DNA of 64,000 bases from Streptomyces camponoticapitis (GCF_014646115.1 NZ_BMMV01000014.1:151957-215956), one strand, 5' to 3'. Shown: positions 53,065 through 61,609, counted from the first letter of the stretch. The notes: a model not told the origin generated them from the letters alone. Made by a program: numbers and translations.

Positions 53065-53999
53065 GACGCTCCCCCTACCGTGGTCTCCGTTGTCGCTGCG
53101 GTCACGCGCTCCCGGCCGTCGGGGACGACCATGGTGCCGATGCCCTCGTCGGTGAAGATCTCCAGCAGGATCGAGTGCTGTACGCGGCCGTCGAGCACGC
53201 GGGCGGTGTTGACCCCGTTGCGTACGGCGAACAGACAGCCCTCCATCTTCGGCACCATGCCGCTGGACAGCTCGGGCAGCAGCTTCTCCAGCTCGGTCGC
53301 CGTGAGCCTGCTGATCACGTCGTCGTTGTTCGGCCAGTCCTCGTACAGACCCTCGACGTCGGTGAGGACCATCAGCGTCTCGGCGCCGAGGGCGGCGGCG
53401 AGCGCGGCGGCAGCGGTGTCGGCGTTGACGTTGTAGACGTGTCCGTCGTCGGCGCTGCGCGCGATGGAGGAGATGACCGGGATACGGCCGTCGGCGAGCA
53501 GCGCCTCGATGGCGCCCGGGTCGATCTCGGTGATCTCGCCGACCCGGCCGATGTCGACCAGCTCGCCGTCGATACGGGGCCGGTGCCGGGTCGCCGAGAT
53601 GGTGTGCGCGTCCTCGCCGGTCATCCCGACGGCGAGCGGGCCGTGCTGGTTGAGCAGCCCGACGAGCTCGCGCTGGACCTGGCCGGCGAGCACCATCCGT
53701 ACGACGTCCATCGCCTCGGGCGTGGTGACCCGCAGCCCGGCCTTGAACTCGCTGACCAGCCCGTGCCGGTCGAGCTGTGCGCTGATCTGGGGGCCGCCGC
53801 CGTGCACGACGACGGGCTTGAGACCGGCCTGGCGCAGGAAGACGACGTCCTGGGCGAAGGCGGCCTTGAGGTCTTCGTCGACCATGGCGTTGCCGCCGAA
53901 CTTGATGACGACGGTCTTGCCGTGGTGCCTGGTCAGCCAGGGCAGCGCCTCGATGAGGATCTGCGCCTTGGGCAGCGCGGTGTGCTTGCGGGCGGTCAT
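53061..53999 (-). CDS. argB: Acetylglutamate kinase
   Basis: 312 residues, amino acid kinase fold. KFGGNAMVDE and VVHGGGPQIS near the N terminus bind ATP and substrate. It phosphorylates N-acetylglutamate. The ATG at 53999 overlaps the argJ stop by 4 bp; sequence before it is in a different, non-coding style. Feedback control by arginine is expected for an actinobacterial ArgB but is not evident by eye. Confidence 0.95.
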   Translation of the reverse strand: MTARKHTALPKAQILIEALPWLTRHHGKTVVIKFGGNAMVDEDLKAAFAQDVVFLRQAGLKPVVVHGGGPQISAQLDRHGLVSEFKAGLRVTTPEAMDVVRMVLAGQVQRELVGLLNQHGPLAVGMTGEDAHTISATRHRPRIDGELVDIGRVGEITEIDPGAIEALLADGRIPVISSIARSADDGHVYNVNADTAAAALAAALGAETLMVLTDVEGLYEDWPNNDDVISRLTATELEKLLPELSSGMVPKMEGCLFAVRNGVNTARVLDGRVQHSILLEIFTDEGIGTMVVPDGRERVTAATTETTVGGAS

Positions 54000-55165
54000 G
54001 AGCTGTACGCGCTGTTCTCGTGGACGTAGTCGGCGGTGAGGTCGTTGGTCCAGATGACGGCCGACTCGTTGCCGGCGGCGAGGTCGGCGGTGATCCGCAC
54101 CTCCCGGAAGCGCATGTCGACGAGGTCGCGGTCCTCGCCGACGGAGCCGTCCTTGCAGACCCAGACGTCGTTGATGGCGACGCCCAGCCGGTCGGGTTCG
54201 AAGGCGGCGGAGGTCGTGCCGATCGCGGACAACACCCGGCCCCAGTTGGGGTCCTCGCCGTGCAGGGCGCACTTGAGGAGGTTGTTACGGGCGACGGAGC
54301 GGCCCACCTCGACGGCGTCGTCCTCGGTCGCGGCGTTGATCACCTCGATGCGGATGTCCTTGCTGGCGCCTTCCGCGTCGCCGATGAGCTGACGGCCGAG
54401 GTCGTCGCAGACCGTGCGGACGGCCTCCGCGAACTCCTCGTAGCCGGGCGTCACCCGGGCGGCGCCGGAGGCGAGCAGCAGGACCGTGTCGTTGGTGGAC
54501 ATGCAGCCGTCGGAGTCGACCCGGTCGAAGGTGGTACGGGTGGCGGCGCGCAGGGCCGAGTCGAGGGCGGGGCTGTCGACGTCGGCGTCGGTGGTGAGCA
54601 CGACGAGCATGGTGGCGAGGCCGGGGGCGAGCATGCCGGCGCCCTTGGCCATACCGCCGACGGTCCAGCCGTCGCCGCCCGCGACGGCCGTCTTGTGCAC
54701 GCTGTCCGTGGTCTTGATGGCGATGGCGGCCTTCTCGCCGCCGTGCGGGGAGAGTTCGGCCGCCGCCTTCCCGATGCCCGGCAGGAGCTTGTCCATCGGG
54801 AGGTTGATACCGATGAGCCCGGTGGAGGCGACGGCGATCTCGCCGGAGCTGTGGGCGCCGGGATCGGCCTCGTTCAGCACCTCGGCGACCTTCTCGGCGG
54901 TGGCGTGGGTGTCCTGGAAGCCCTTGGGGCCCGTACAGGCGTTGGCTCCACCGGAGTTGAGGACGACGGCGGAGATCCGGCCGCCCTTGACGACCTGCTC
55001 CGACCAGAGGACGGGGGCGGCCTTGACGCGGTTGGAGGTGAAGACGCCCGCGGCGGCCCGGCGCGGCCCGGTGTTGACCACGAGGGCCAGATCCGGGGCG
55101 CCGCTGTCCTTGATCCCGGCGGTGATGCCCGCCGCCGTGAATCCGCCTGCTGCCGTGACGCTCAC
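53996..55165 (-). CDS. argJ: Bifunctional ornithine acetyltransferase / glutamate N-acetyltransferase
   Basis: 389 residues. KGAGMLAPGLATMLVVLTTDADV includes the autocleavage site (nucleophilic Thr after Ala in LATML), and SDGCMSTNDTVLLLASG is a family motif. It recycles the acetyl group from acetylornithine to glutamate, saving acetyl-CoA (recycling arginine pathway). Start is GTG at 55165 with an aaggag ribosome binding site. It lies 60 bp downstream of argC. Confidence 0.95.
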   Translation of the reverse strand: MSVTAAGGFTAAGITAGIKDSGAPDLALVVNTGPRRAAAGVFTSNRVKAAPVLWSEQVVKGGRISAVVLNSGGANACTGPKGFQDTHATAEKVAEVLNEADPGAHSSGEIAVASTGLIGINLPMDKLLPGIGKAAAELSPHGGEKAAIAIKTTDSVHKTAVAGGDGWTVGGMAKGAGMLAPGLATMLVVLTTDADVDSPALDSALRAATRTTFDRVDSDGCMSTNDTVLLLASGAARVTPGYEEFAEAVRTVCDDLGRQLIGDAEGASKDIRIEVINAATEDDAVEVGRSVARNNLLKCALHGEDPNWGRVLSAIGTTSAAFEPDRLGVAINDVWVCKDGSVGEDRDLVDMRFREVRITADLAAGNESAVIWTNDLTADYVHENSAYSS

Positions 55166-55225
55166 TGCATCTCCTTCTTCGGCCGGGTGATGGTGTGTTT
55201 CATGGGGTGACGTGCGGAGCCGGGC

Positions 55226-56254
55226 TCACGGCGCGACGCCGGTCGCCGGGAGCCCGGTCTCCTCGGGCAGTCCGAGGGCGATGTTCATGCTCTGGATCGC
55301 GCCGCCGGCCGTGCCCTTGGTGAGGTTGTCGATGGCGCTGATCGCGATGAGGCGCCGGGCGTTCTCGTCGAGGACGACCTGGACCTGTACGGCGTTGGAG
55401 CCGTACACGGACGCGGTCGCCGGCCACTGGCCCTCGGGCAGGAGCTGGACGAACCGCTCGTCGGCGAATGCCTTCTCGTACGCGCCGCGTATGTCGTCCG
55501 CGGTGACGTCCGGCCGGGCTTTCGCGGAGCAGGTGGCGAGGATGCCTCGCGGCATGGGGGCGAGGGTGGGGGTGAAGGAGACACCGACACGCTCCCCCGC
55601 CACGGCGCTGAGGTTCTGGATCATCTCGGGGGTGTGCCGGTGGCCGCCGCCGACGCCGTACGGGCTCATCGAGCCCATGACCTCGGAGCCGAGCAGATGC
55701 GGCTTGACGGACTTGCCCGCGCCGGAGGTACCGGAGGCGGCGGTGATGACGGCCTCGGGCTCGACGAGGCCCGCGCCGTACGCGGGGTAGAGCGCGAGCG
55801 AGACGGCCGTCGGATAGCAACCAGGCACCGCGACGCGCTTGGACCCCTCCAACGCGGCGCGGCTGCCCGGCAGTTCGGGGAGGCCGTAGGGCCAGGTACC
55901 GGCATGGGCGGAGCCGTAGAACGTCTCCCAGTCGGCGGCGTCCTTCAGCCGGAAGTCGGCGCCCATGTCGATGACGAGCACCTCGTCGCCGAGCTGCTGG
56001 GCGACGGCGCCGGACTGCCCGTGCGGCAACGCGAGAAAGACGACGTCGTGCCCGGCGAGCACGTCGGCCGTGGTGGGCTCCAGGATCCGCTCGGCCAGCG
56101 GCCCGAGGTGGGGCTGGAGCGTTCCGAGGCGCTGACCGGCGTTAGAGTTCCCGGTGAGCGCGCCGATCTCGACGCCGGGGTGTCCCAGGAGCAGCCGGAG
56201 CACTTCCCCTCCGGCATATCCACTGGCCCCTGCCACCGCTGCGCGTACCGCCAT
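55226..56254 (-). CDS. argC: N-acetyl-gamma-glutamyl-phosphate reductase
   Basis: 342 residues. N-terminal Rossmann motif VAGASGYAGGEVLRLLLGHP and catalytic PGCYPTAVSLAL (Cys near 147) define ArgC. It reduces N-acetylglutamyl phosphate. It is the first gene of argCJBDR; the ATG at 56254 has a gaggag ribosome binding site. A strong promoter with ArgR-like boxes lies directly upstream. Confidence 0.96.
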   Translation of the reverse strand: MAVRAAVAGASGYAGGEVLRLLLGHPGVEIGALTGNSNAGQRLGTLQPHLGPLAERILEPTTADVLAGHDVVFLALPHGQSGAVAQQLGDEVLVIDMGADFRLKDAADWETFYGSAHAGTWPYGLPELPGSRAALEGSKRVAVPGCYPTAVSLALYPAYGAGLVEPEAVITAASGTSGAGKSVKPHLLGSEVMGSMSPYGVGGGHRHTPEMIQNLSAVAGERVGVSFTPTLAPMPRGILATCSAKARPDVTADDIRGAYEKAFADERFVQLLPEGQWPATASVYGSNAVQVQVVLDENARRLIAISAIDNLTKGTAGGAIQSMNIALGLPEETGLPATGVAP

Positions 56255-56269
56255 CGAAGCCTCCTCGTC

Positions 56270-56308
56270 GATGGCATGACTATACGTACCTACGCAGCTT
56301 TATGCAAT
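56270..56308 (-). promoter_or_regulatory. argC: argC promoter with overlapping ArgR boxes
   Basis: Read on the minus strand: TTGCAT (56307-56302), 17 bp, TATAGT (56284-56279): a near-consensus housekeeping promoter, transcription start near 56272. TTGCATAAAGCTGCGTAG and ACGTATAGTCATGCC cover the -35 and -10 and resemble ArgR half-boxes (TGCAT-type), so arginine control is expected. Confidence 0.65.
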
Positions 56309-56362
56309 GGTCGAGCTCGGCGCCCTCACACCCGTCCTGACGCGGAGCCTTCGCAAGGCGAT

Positions 56363-56376
56363 GGGACTCTTGTCCC
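56363..56376. promoter_or_regulatory. TetR-type operator upstream of the 56.4 kb regulator
   Basis: GGGAC-tctt-GTCCC, a perfect inverted repeat 19 bp before the ATG of the adjacent TetR gene, fitting autoregulation. A taggat hexamer (56383-56388) seven bases before the ATG suggests a leaderless mRNA. Confidence 0.5.
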
Positions 56377-56394
56377 GTCACGTAGGATGCGGCC

Positions 56395-56973
56395 ATGGGC
56401 CGATGGGAACCAGGCGCGCGCGAGCGCCTCGTCGTGGCCGCCGTCGATCTCTTCGGCGAGCAGGGGTACGACGCCACGACCGTCGCACAGATCGCCGAGC
56501 GCGCCGGGGTCACCAAGAGCACCTTCTTCCGGCACTTCCCCGACAAGCGCGAGCTGCTGGTGGCCGGTCAGGAGACGCTGAGCCGGCTGCTGGCCGAGGG
56601 GATCGCCGAGGCGCCCGGCGACGCCGCCCCGCTCCAGGCGGTCGCCGCGGGGCTCGAACGCGCCTCCAGCACGATGGGCCCCATGAACCGCGAGCTCGCC
56701 CCTCGGCTGAAGGCGGCCGTCGCCGCCAGCGCCGAACTCCAGGAGCGCGACGCCCTCAAGAGCGTCGGCCTCGCGGCCGCGATGACATCCGCTCTGGTGG
56801 CCCGCGGCGTACCGGATCCGATCGCGGCTCTCGCGGGCGAGCTGGGCGTCCTCGCCTTCAAACGGGGGTACGCCGAATGGTCGGAGGGCGATCGTGGTGC
56901 GGAGGACGAACTCGCCGGGTACGTCCTGACGGCCCTGAACGAGCTGCGGGCGGCGAGCGCGTCGCTGGGGTGA
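56395..56973 (+). CDS. TetR-family regulator
   Basis: 192 residues. N-terminal HTH: VAQIAERAGVTKSTFFRHFPDKREL. The rest is a helical ligand domain with no recognisable specificity. The ATG at 56395 lies seven bases after a -10-like taggat with no ribosome binding site, as in a leaderless mRNA. A perfect inverted repeat lies just upstream. Its likely target is itself; the convergent SnoaL-like gene 22 bp downstream is another candidate. Confidence 0.88.
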   Translation: MGRWEPGARERLVVAAVDLFGEQGYDATTVAQIAERAGVTKSTFFRHFPDKRELLVAGQETLSRLLAEGIAEAPGDAAPLQAVAAGLERASSTMGPMNRELAPRLKAAVAASAELQERDALKSVGLAAAMTSALVARGVPDPIAALAGELGVLAFKRGYAEWSEGDRGAEDELAGYVLTALNELRAASASLG

Positions 56974-56995
56974 GGGTGACGGGACGGAACCGCGC

Positions 56996-57418
56996 TCATC
57001 CCGACTCGGGCGAGATCTGCCGCATCAGGCTCATCATGTCCGGGGCGACCCACTCCTCGGCGATCTTGTCGCCTTCCATGCGGTAGATCTCGATGCTGCG
57101 GTAGCTCACGGGCCGCCGCGTCGCCTCGATCCCCTGGAAGGTGCCCTGGTGAGTGCCCTCGAAGTGGACGCGGACCGTCACCTTGTCGTCGACGCCGAAC
57201 ATGTCCTCGACCTGGATCCGCAGATCGGGGAAGGCCTCGAACATCGTCTGTGCGCCCAGCTTCCAGATCTCCCGCCCGTGCAACGGGTCGGGCAGCCCGG
57301 GGAGGTTGGCGATGAAGTTCTCCGTCACCAGCTCCGCGCACGCGTCGAGGTCGCCGCTCTGGAGCGTTCGGTAGGCGGTGTGCATCAAGGCCAGGTTCTT
57401 CTCAGGGGTCGTGGTCAT
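56996..57418 (-). CDS. SnoaL-like / ester cyclase-type small protein (NTF2 fold)
   Basis: 140 residues. It has the SnoaL/ketosteroid isomerase-type fold: NLALMHTAYRTLQSGDLDACAELVTENFI, then GREIWKLGAQTMFEAFPDLRIQVEDMFGVDDKVTVRVHFEGTHQG and the YRSIEIYRMEGDKIAEEWV finish. Such proteins bind small hydrophobic molecules or catalyse aldol-type ring chemistry, but most are uncharacterised. The ATG at 57418 has a gaggagga ribosome binding site. It is not part of a visible antibiotic cluster. Confidence 0.85.
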   Translation of the reverse strand: MTTTPEKNLALMHTAYRTLQSGDLDACAELVTENFIANLPGLPDPLHGREIWKLGAQTMFEAFPDLRIQVEDMFGVDDKVTVRVHFEGTHQGTFQGIEATRRPVSYRSIEIYRMEGDKIAEEWVAPDMMSLMRQISPESG

Positions 57419-57510
57419 CGCTCTCCTCCTCGGGGTTGGTTCCAGTAGAAACCCTGCCGTCGCGACAAGGTCAACAGCGGCTGCCGAAGGGCCCCGGCGG
57501 GAGGTCGAAG

Positions 57511-57792
57511 GCCGGTCCGGCCCGGCTACGCGTCCTGCGCCGGTGCGCGGCGTCCGGGCACCTGTGGCTGCGGCGCAGCGCCGCCGTCTGTCCGGAGCTG
57601 CCGGGGGACTGCGTCGAACGGCTCGCGGACGACGAGGACTTCGCCGTGCGGCTGCTGCTCGCCGAGCACCACCCGGCCCGCGCCCTGGCCGTACGGGATC
57701 CGGAGGCGACGCCCGAACTGGTGGACCGGCTGGGTCGGGACCCGGAAGCGATGGTGCGGGAGGCGGCCGCCCGGGACGCTCGACTCCGGGTG
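57511..57792 (+). pseudogene. Leucine-rich-variant (LRV) repeat gene fragment
   Basis: Plus strand, one frame: LRRCAASGHLWLRRSAAVCPELPGD, LADDEDFAVRLLLAEHHPA and LGRDPEAMVREAAARDARL are LRV-type (HEAT-like) repeats, LAxDxdxxVRxxxA. There is no proper start, and the frame breaks near 57790, where a different gene's frame begins. A truncated remnant of an LRV-repeat protein. No start or ribosome binding site fits. Confidence 0.55.
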
Positions 57793-57803
57793 CGCACCGC
57801 CCC

Positions 57804-58121
57804 GGTGGTGTCAACCTCAGCAGCGGTCTGGGCTCGATGGCCCGGATCACCGAGCCGGGCACGCCGTCGGCCGCGTACCCGGGTGTGGCCTATCCGGCGT
57901 CCAAGACGGCGGTCAACGTGATCACGGTCCAGTACGCGAAGGCCTTCCCGAACATGCGGATCAACGCGGTGGAGCCCGGCTACACGGCGACGGACCTCAA
58001 CGGGAACACCGGTACGCAGACCGTCGAGGAAGGCGCGGAGATCATCGTACGGATGGCTCAGTGGGCCCGGACGGCCCGACGGGGCGGCTACTTCGACGTG
58101 ACGGGTCCGCTGCCCTGGTAG
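57804..58121 (+). pseudogene. SDR-family oxidoreductase fragment (3' end)
   Basis: Plus strand, another frame: VNLSSGLGSMARITEPG..., then YPASKTAVNVITVQYAK with the SDR catalytic Tyr-x3-Lys, and RINAVEPGYTATDLNG. This is the C-terminal part of a short-chain dehydrogenase. The N-terminal NAD(P)-binding half is missing, replaced by the LRV remnant. Its end overlaps the 3' end of the convergent AraC gene by 34 bp. Confidence 0.65.
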
Positions 58122-59110
58122 AGACCCACGACCGTGGTGCGCGCGGCGTCGTCCTTCGCGGGCGTCGTCGTGCGGAACCGCGCCCGGTAGGCGGTCGGCG
58201 CGATGCCCAGCGTCTGCTGGAAGACCCGCCGCATCGTCTCGGACGAGCCGAACCCGGCCGCCCCGGCCACCGTCTCCACGGAATCGTCGCCCGATTCGAG
58301 GAGGACCCGCGCGGCCTCCAGCCGTACGGATTCCAGGTACTGGCCGGGCGTCGCGCCCGTCTCGCCGCGGAAGAGCCTGCTGAGGTGGCGGGCGCTGATG
58401 CCGACGGTCTCCGCCAGGGACTCCGGACTGTGCGGGGCGGCGGGGTCGGCGCCGACGGCGTCCATCGCGCGCCGTACCGCGGGGTGCTTCGCCCCGCGCG
58501 GCGCCAGGCGCGCGCTGAACTGCGACTGGCCCCCGGGACGTGCCATGAAGACCACCAGTTCGCGGGCGACGTCGCGCGCCACCCCGGCGCCGTGGTCGTC
58601 CTCGACCAGGGAGAGCGCGAGGTCGATTCCGGCGGTGACTCCGGCGGAGGTGATGATGTCGCCGTCCCGTACGAACACCGGGTCCGGCTCGACGCGCACC
58701 CGTGGGTACGCGCCGGCGAGCTGCGCGGCCAGCCTCCAGTGCGTCGCGGCGCGCCGCCCGTCCAGCGCGCCCGTCTCCGCCAGGACGAACGCGCCGGCGC
58801 ACACCGAGGCGGTCCGGCGTGAGCGCCGGACCAGCTCCTCGACGAGGGAGATGAGCGGCCGGTCGGTGACCGCCCGCCGCCAGTCGCTGCGGCCGGGCAC
58901 CACGAGGGTGCCCGGCCGGCCGGGCAGCGACGCGGGTCCGCCGTCGACGCCGATGCGTACGCCCGCCGACGTCCGCACGTCGGCCCCGTCCGGGGAGACG
59001 ATCCGTACGTCGTAGTCGGCGCCGAACATGTTGGCCGTGGTGAACACCTCGGCCGGGCCGGTGACGTCGAGGAGCTGCACCCCGTCGAACGCCACCACGG
59101 CCACGGTCAC
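58088..59110 (-). CDS. GATase1-type AraC family regulator (GlxA-like)
   Basis: 340 residues. The N-terminal DJ-1/PfpI-like domain starts VTVAVVAFDGVQLLDVTGPAEVFTTAN and carries a VCAGAFVLAETG segment like the nucleophile elbow. The C-terminal AraC HTH includes VGISARHLSRLFRGETGATPGQYLE and AAGFGSSETMRRVFQQTLG. Such regulators control amino acid, nitrile, or related catabolic genes. I place the start at GTG 59110, giving a 4-bp overlap (GTGA) with the HD gene; 59119 is also possible. It is coupled to the HD-domain gene. Confidence 0.85.
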   Translation of the reverse strand: MTVAVVAFDGVQLLDVTGPAEVFTTANMFGADYDVRIVSPDGADVRTSAGVRIGVDGGPASLPGRPGTLVVPGRSDWRRAVTDRPLISLVEELVRRSRRTASVCAGAFVLAETGALDGRRAATHWRLAAQLAGAYPRVRVEPDPVFVRDGDIITSAGVTAGIDLALSLVEDDHGAGVARDVARELVVFMARPGGQSQFSARLAPRGAKHPAVRRAMDAVGADPAAPHSPESLAETVGISARHLSRLFRGETGATPGQYLESVRLEAARVLLESGDDSVETVAGAAGFGSSETMRRVFQQTLGIAPTAYRARFRTTTPAKDDAARTTVVGLYQGSGPVTSK

Positions 59111-59760
59111 TCGGGCCACGGCGAGTCCAGGATCGTACGCACGAAGTCGCCGCGTTCGAAGCCGGGCACGTAGTGGGCGAGCACGTCGGCCTTGACGTTG
59201 CCGAAGGTGGTCTCCGGCTTGTGCCGCACGCCGTCGGTGAACGCGCCGAGGATGCGCTGCTTGAAGCCGGGACGCGGGTGCAGCGCGACGACGGCGGCCC
59301 GGTCGTCCTCGCCGATGTCGTGGTAGCCGATGCCGAGGACGTCGTACTCGACACCCGCGGTCACCAGCGCCACCTCCGGCTCCATGAACTCGGGCACGCC
59401 CGGCGTCGTGTGCAGGGCGATCGCGGTCCATACGCGCCTGACGCTGTCCTCGGGCACCTGGTTCGCCCGGAGGAAGCGGCGTGCCTCGTCGGCGCTGTCG
59501 ACCTCGAAGCGCCGCCCGCTGCCGTGGAAGGACTCGCCGAGGCCCAGGTCGTGGAACATGGCCCCGATGTAGAGGAGTTCGGGGTCGAAGCTGAGATCGC
59601 GGTTGCGCCCCTGGAGGCTGCCGAAGAAGTAGACGCGGCGCGAGTGGTCGTAGATCAGTTCGCTCACGGTGTCGCGTACGAGCTCGGTCGCCGCCCGTGC
59701 GAGCTTCGTGTCCGGTACGGTCACGCCCGCCGGTACGGAGGGGTCGTCGGCCATCGTCAT
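59107..59760 (-). CDS. HD-domain hydrolase (cyanamide hydratase-like)
   Basis: 217 residues. The HD motif FHDLGL with the upstream DHSRRVYFFGSLQGR and downstream TAIALHTTPGVPEF form a metal-binding phosphohydrolase fold; the particular sequence resembles the group that contains cyanamide hydratase and related HD proteins. It may hydrate or hydrolyse a small molecule. The ATG at 59760 has agaagga eight bases upstream. It precedes the AraC-type gene, overlapping it by 4 bp, so substrate and regulator may be linked. Confidence 0.82.
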   Translation of the reverse strand: MTMADDPSVPAGVTVPDTKLARAATELVRDTVSELIYDHSRRVYFFGSLQGRNRDLSFDPELLYIGAMFHDLGLGESFHGSGRRFEVDSADEARRFLRANQVPEDSVRRVWTAIALHTTPGVPEFMEPEVALVTAGVEYDVLGIGYHDIGEDDRAAVVALHPRPGFKQRILGAFTDGVRHKPETTFGNVKADVLAHYVPGFERGDFVRTILDSPWPE

Positions 59761-59938
59761 CACCTGGTCCTTCTGCTCGCGGGTCCTTGCTGGGGCCGGT
59801 ATTCCCGGCCCACTTCTCCAGTCTCCTGAGCCGGTGGCCGGTGTGCCATGACCACAGAGCCGTATGGCCCACAGATACGGACATGGTGCGCGCCGCCGTA
59901 TTCTGTGGCCGGAGCAGGGGACGGGGGCGGGAGCGAGC

Positions 59939-60445
59939 GTGGGGAACAGCTTTCGCGGCGGCGGCGACGCACGCCTGCGCATGTCGAACGGCGGCACGGC
60001 CGTTTTCGTCGACGTGCTCATGCTGGCCGTCTCCGATCTGGCCGAGGAGCCCTGGGACTACCGGTTCGCGGCTCTGCTGGCGCTCCAGGACCAGAACGTC
60101 GTGGGCGGGGGGTGCGTCGGCTTCGATCTGCCGGACATCGACTGGGGCGCGACACCGGCCCAGTGCGCCCACGCGAAGGACTTCGTGCTGCGGACCACCG
60201 ATCTGGCGCTGGCCCGGCACCGCTGGGAGGAGCTGGACTACGAGGCCCCGTACGCCCAGCGCGATCTGCGGCGGTTCAGGGAGATGGTCGAGAATTACGA
60301 GCCGGCCCCGGCGGCGGGGCGCACGCCCCACCCTCGCTTCCCGCGCCCGGACGAAGCGGCGATGGCGTCCTGCGTCCGCCATCGGATCCTGAGCGCGCTG
60401 CCGCACTGGGAAGGCTGTGTCCGCTGCTCGGCGCAGTGGGACTGA
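59939..60445 (+). CDS. Conserved streptomycete hypothetical protein (168 aa)
   Basis: I do not recognise a named domain. The predicted protein is helical with an acidic middle (FVDVLMLAVSDLAEEPWDYRFAALLALQDQ) and a Cys-containing C terminus (MASCVRHRILSALPHWEGCVRCSAQWD). GTG at 59939 is chosen because of the gggag-like purines and because the N terminus (GNSFRGGGDARLRMSNGG) fits similar proteins I recall from actinobacteria. It is divergent from the HD gene across ~180 bp. Function unknown. Confidence 0.65.
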   Translation: MGNSFRGGGDARLRMSNGGTAVFVDVLMLAVSDLAEEPWDYRFAALLALQDQNVVGGGCVGFDLPDIDWGATPAQCAHAKDFVLRTTDLALARHRWEELDYEAPYAQRDLRRFREMVENYEPAPAAGRTPHPRFPRPDEAAMASCVRHRILSALPHWEGCVRCSAQWD

Positions 60446-60495
60446 GATGGCCGCCTTCGGCCGGATGGACCTGGAGGGCGTACGCGGCGCACCCG

Positions 60496-61071
60496 TCAGG
60501 CGCGGGCGTCCAGGCGCAGGCTCCAGCGGCCGGGGGTGCCCATGAGGGTGATCGTGGAGAGCGGGCGGACGTCCACGTTCCAGAAGCTGGGTGCGGGGGC
60601 GTGCAGGGCGTAGACGAGTGCCGCCCTGATGACCGCCGGTTCGGCGACGGCGACGATGGCGCCGATGTCGTCGGCGGGGCGCGTGTCCAGCCAGCCGCCT
60701 ATGCGGGAGATGAACGCCAGCAGCGGTTCGCCCCCGTGCGGGGCCGAGCGCGGGTCGGCGAGCCAGGCGTCCACCGCCGCGGGTTCACGCGCGGCGACGT
60801 CCGCGAAGGTGCAGCCGCGCCAGCGGCCCATGTCGCAGTCCCGCAGGGCCGGCTGGACCAGGGGCGCGTAGCCGAGGGCTTCCCCGGTGGCGCGGCTGCG
60901 CGCGGTGGGCGAGCAGTAGCGCAGCTCGGCGGCGGCCAGCGGCACGAGCGAGTGGGCGACGAGCTGCACCTCGTGCCATCCGGCCTGGTCGAGGGGGCGG
61001 TCGTCGTCGAAACGTTCGGCAAGTGGGGCTGAGCTGCGCGCGGCGGCGACCAACGTGACCCGAACACTCAT
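60496..61071 (-). CDS. Histidine-phosphatase-superfamily protein, degenerate active site
   Basis: 191 residues. The fold is indicated by DDRPLDQAGWHEVQLVAHSL, RYCSPTARSRATGEALG, LRDCDMGRWRGCTFADV and AVAEPAVIRAAL. However, the catalytic RHG motif near the N terminus is replaced by VAAARSS; no phospho-accepting His is there. So it is probably a catalytically dead or changed member of the phosphoglycerate mutase-like superfamily. ATG at 61071. Role unknown; no obvious partner. Confidence 0.75.
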   Translation of the reverse strand: MSVRVTLVAAARSSAPLAERFDDDRPLDQAGWHEVQLVAHSLVPLAAAELRYCSPTARSRATGEALGYAPLVQPALRDCDMGRWRGCTFADVAAREPAAVDAWLADPRSAPHGGEPLLAFISRIGGWLDTRPADDIGAIVAVAEPAVIRAALVYALHAPAPSFWNVDVRPLSTITLMGTPGRWSLRLDARA

Positions 61072-61102
61072 GCCGGGATCGTGATCCCGAAAACGGCAGA
61101 GG

Positions 61103-61546
61103 TCAAGAGGGAGCCTGAAGGTCCAGACTCATCCACATCAGGGGGTTTTCGAGCGACTTGAACCCCACCTTCTCGTAGACGCCGTGGGCGTCCTCCGTGG
61201 CCAGCATCACGCGCCGCAGTCCCAGCGGGGCGAGGTGGTCGCGTACGGCGGTGACGAGTTCGGTGCCGAGTCCCCTGCCGCGGGCGACGGGGGCGACGTA
61301 CACGTCGCAGAGCCAGGCGAAGGTGGCGTGGTCGGTGACGACGCGGGCGTACGCGATCTGTTCACCCGAAGCGGTGTCGTAGACACCGAAGTTGAGCGAT
61401 CCGGCGATGGCCCCGTCCTGGGTGTGGCGGCTGCGGCCGAGCGCCCAGTACGCGTCCGTCGACAGCCAGCGGTGGATCCGGTCCGCGTCGAGACGTGCGG
61501 GGTCGGTCGAGATCTCGTACGCGGCGGAGGTCGTCGTCTCACTCAT
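61103..61546 (-). CDS. GNAT acetyltransferase
   Basis: 147 residues. CDVYVAPVARGRGLGTELVTAVRDHL is the acetyl-CoA-binding motif (RGRGLG), and the following HGVYEKVGF is the usual motif B end. Acetyl acceptor unknown. The ATG at 61546 (MSETTTSAAY) starts at the beginning of family-like sequence; no Shine-Dalgarno is visible. It lies 31 bp upstream of the phosphatase-like gene on the same strand and may be in one operon with it. Confidence 0.88.
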   Translation of the reverse strand: MSETTTSAAYEISTDPARLDADRIHRWLSTDAYWALGRSRHTQDGAIAGSLNFGVYDTASGEQIAYARVVTDHATFAWLCDVYVAPVARGRGLGTELVTAVRDHLAPLGLRRVMLATEDAHGVYEKVGFKSLENPLMWMSLDLQAPS

Positions 61547-61609
61547 GGCGGAAGGCTGCCAGGTGGTGGGCCCGTTGTCAGTGGCGGATGCCACGATCAA
61601 GGCATGTGG

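Noticed and set aside
57471..60406. Minus-strand long frames over the AraC/HD/pseudogene area
   Set aside because: Only the part from 59110 down looks like a protein (AraC). Upstream parts are shadow sequence of the HD gene and of the intergenic region.
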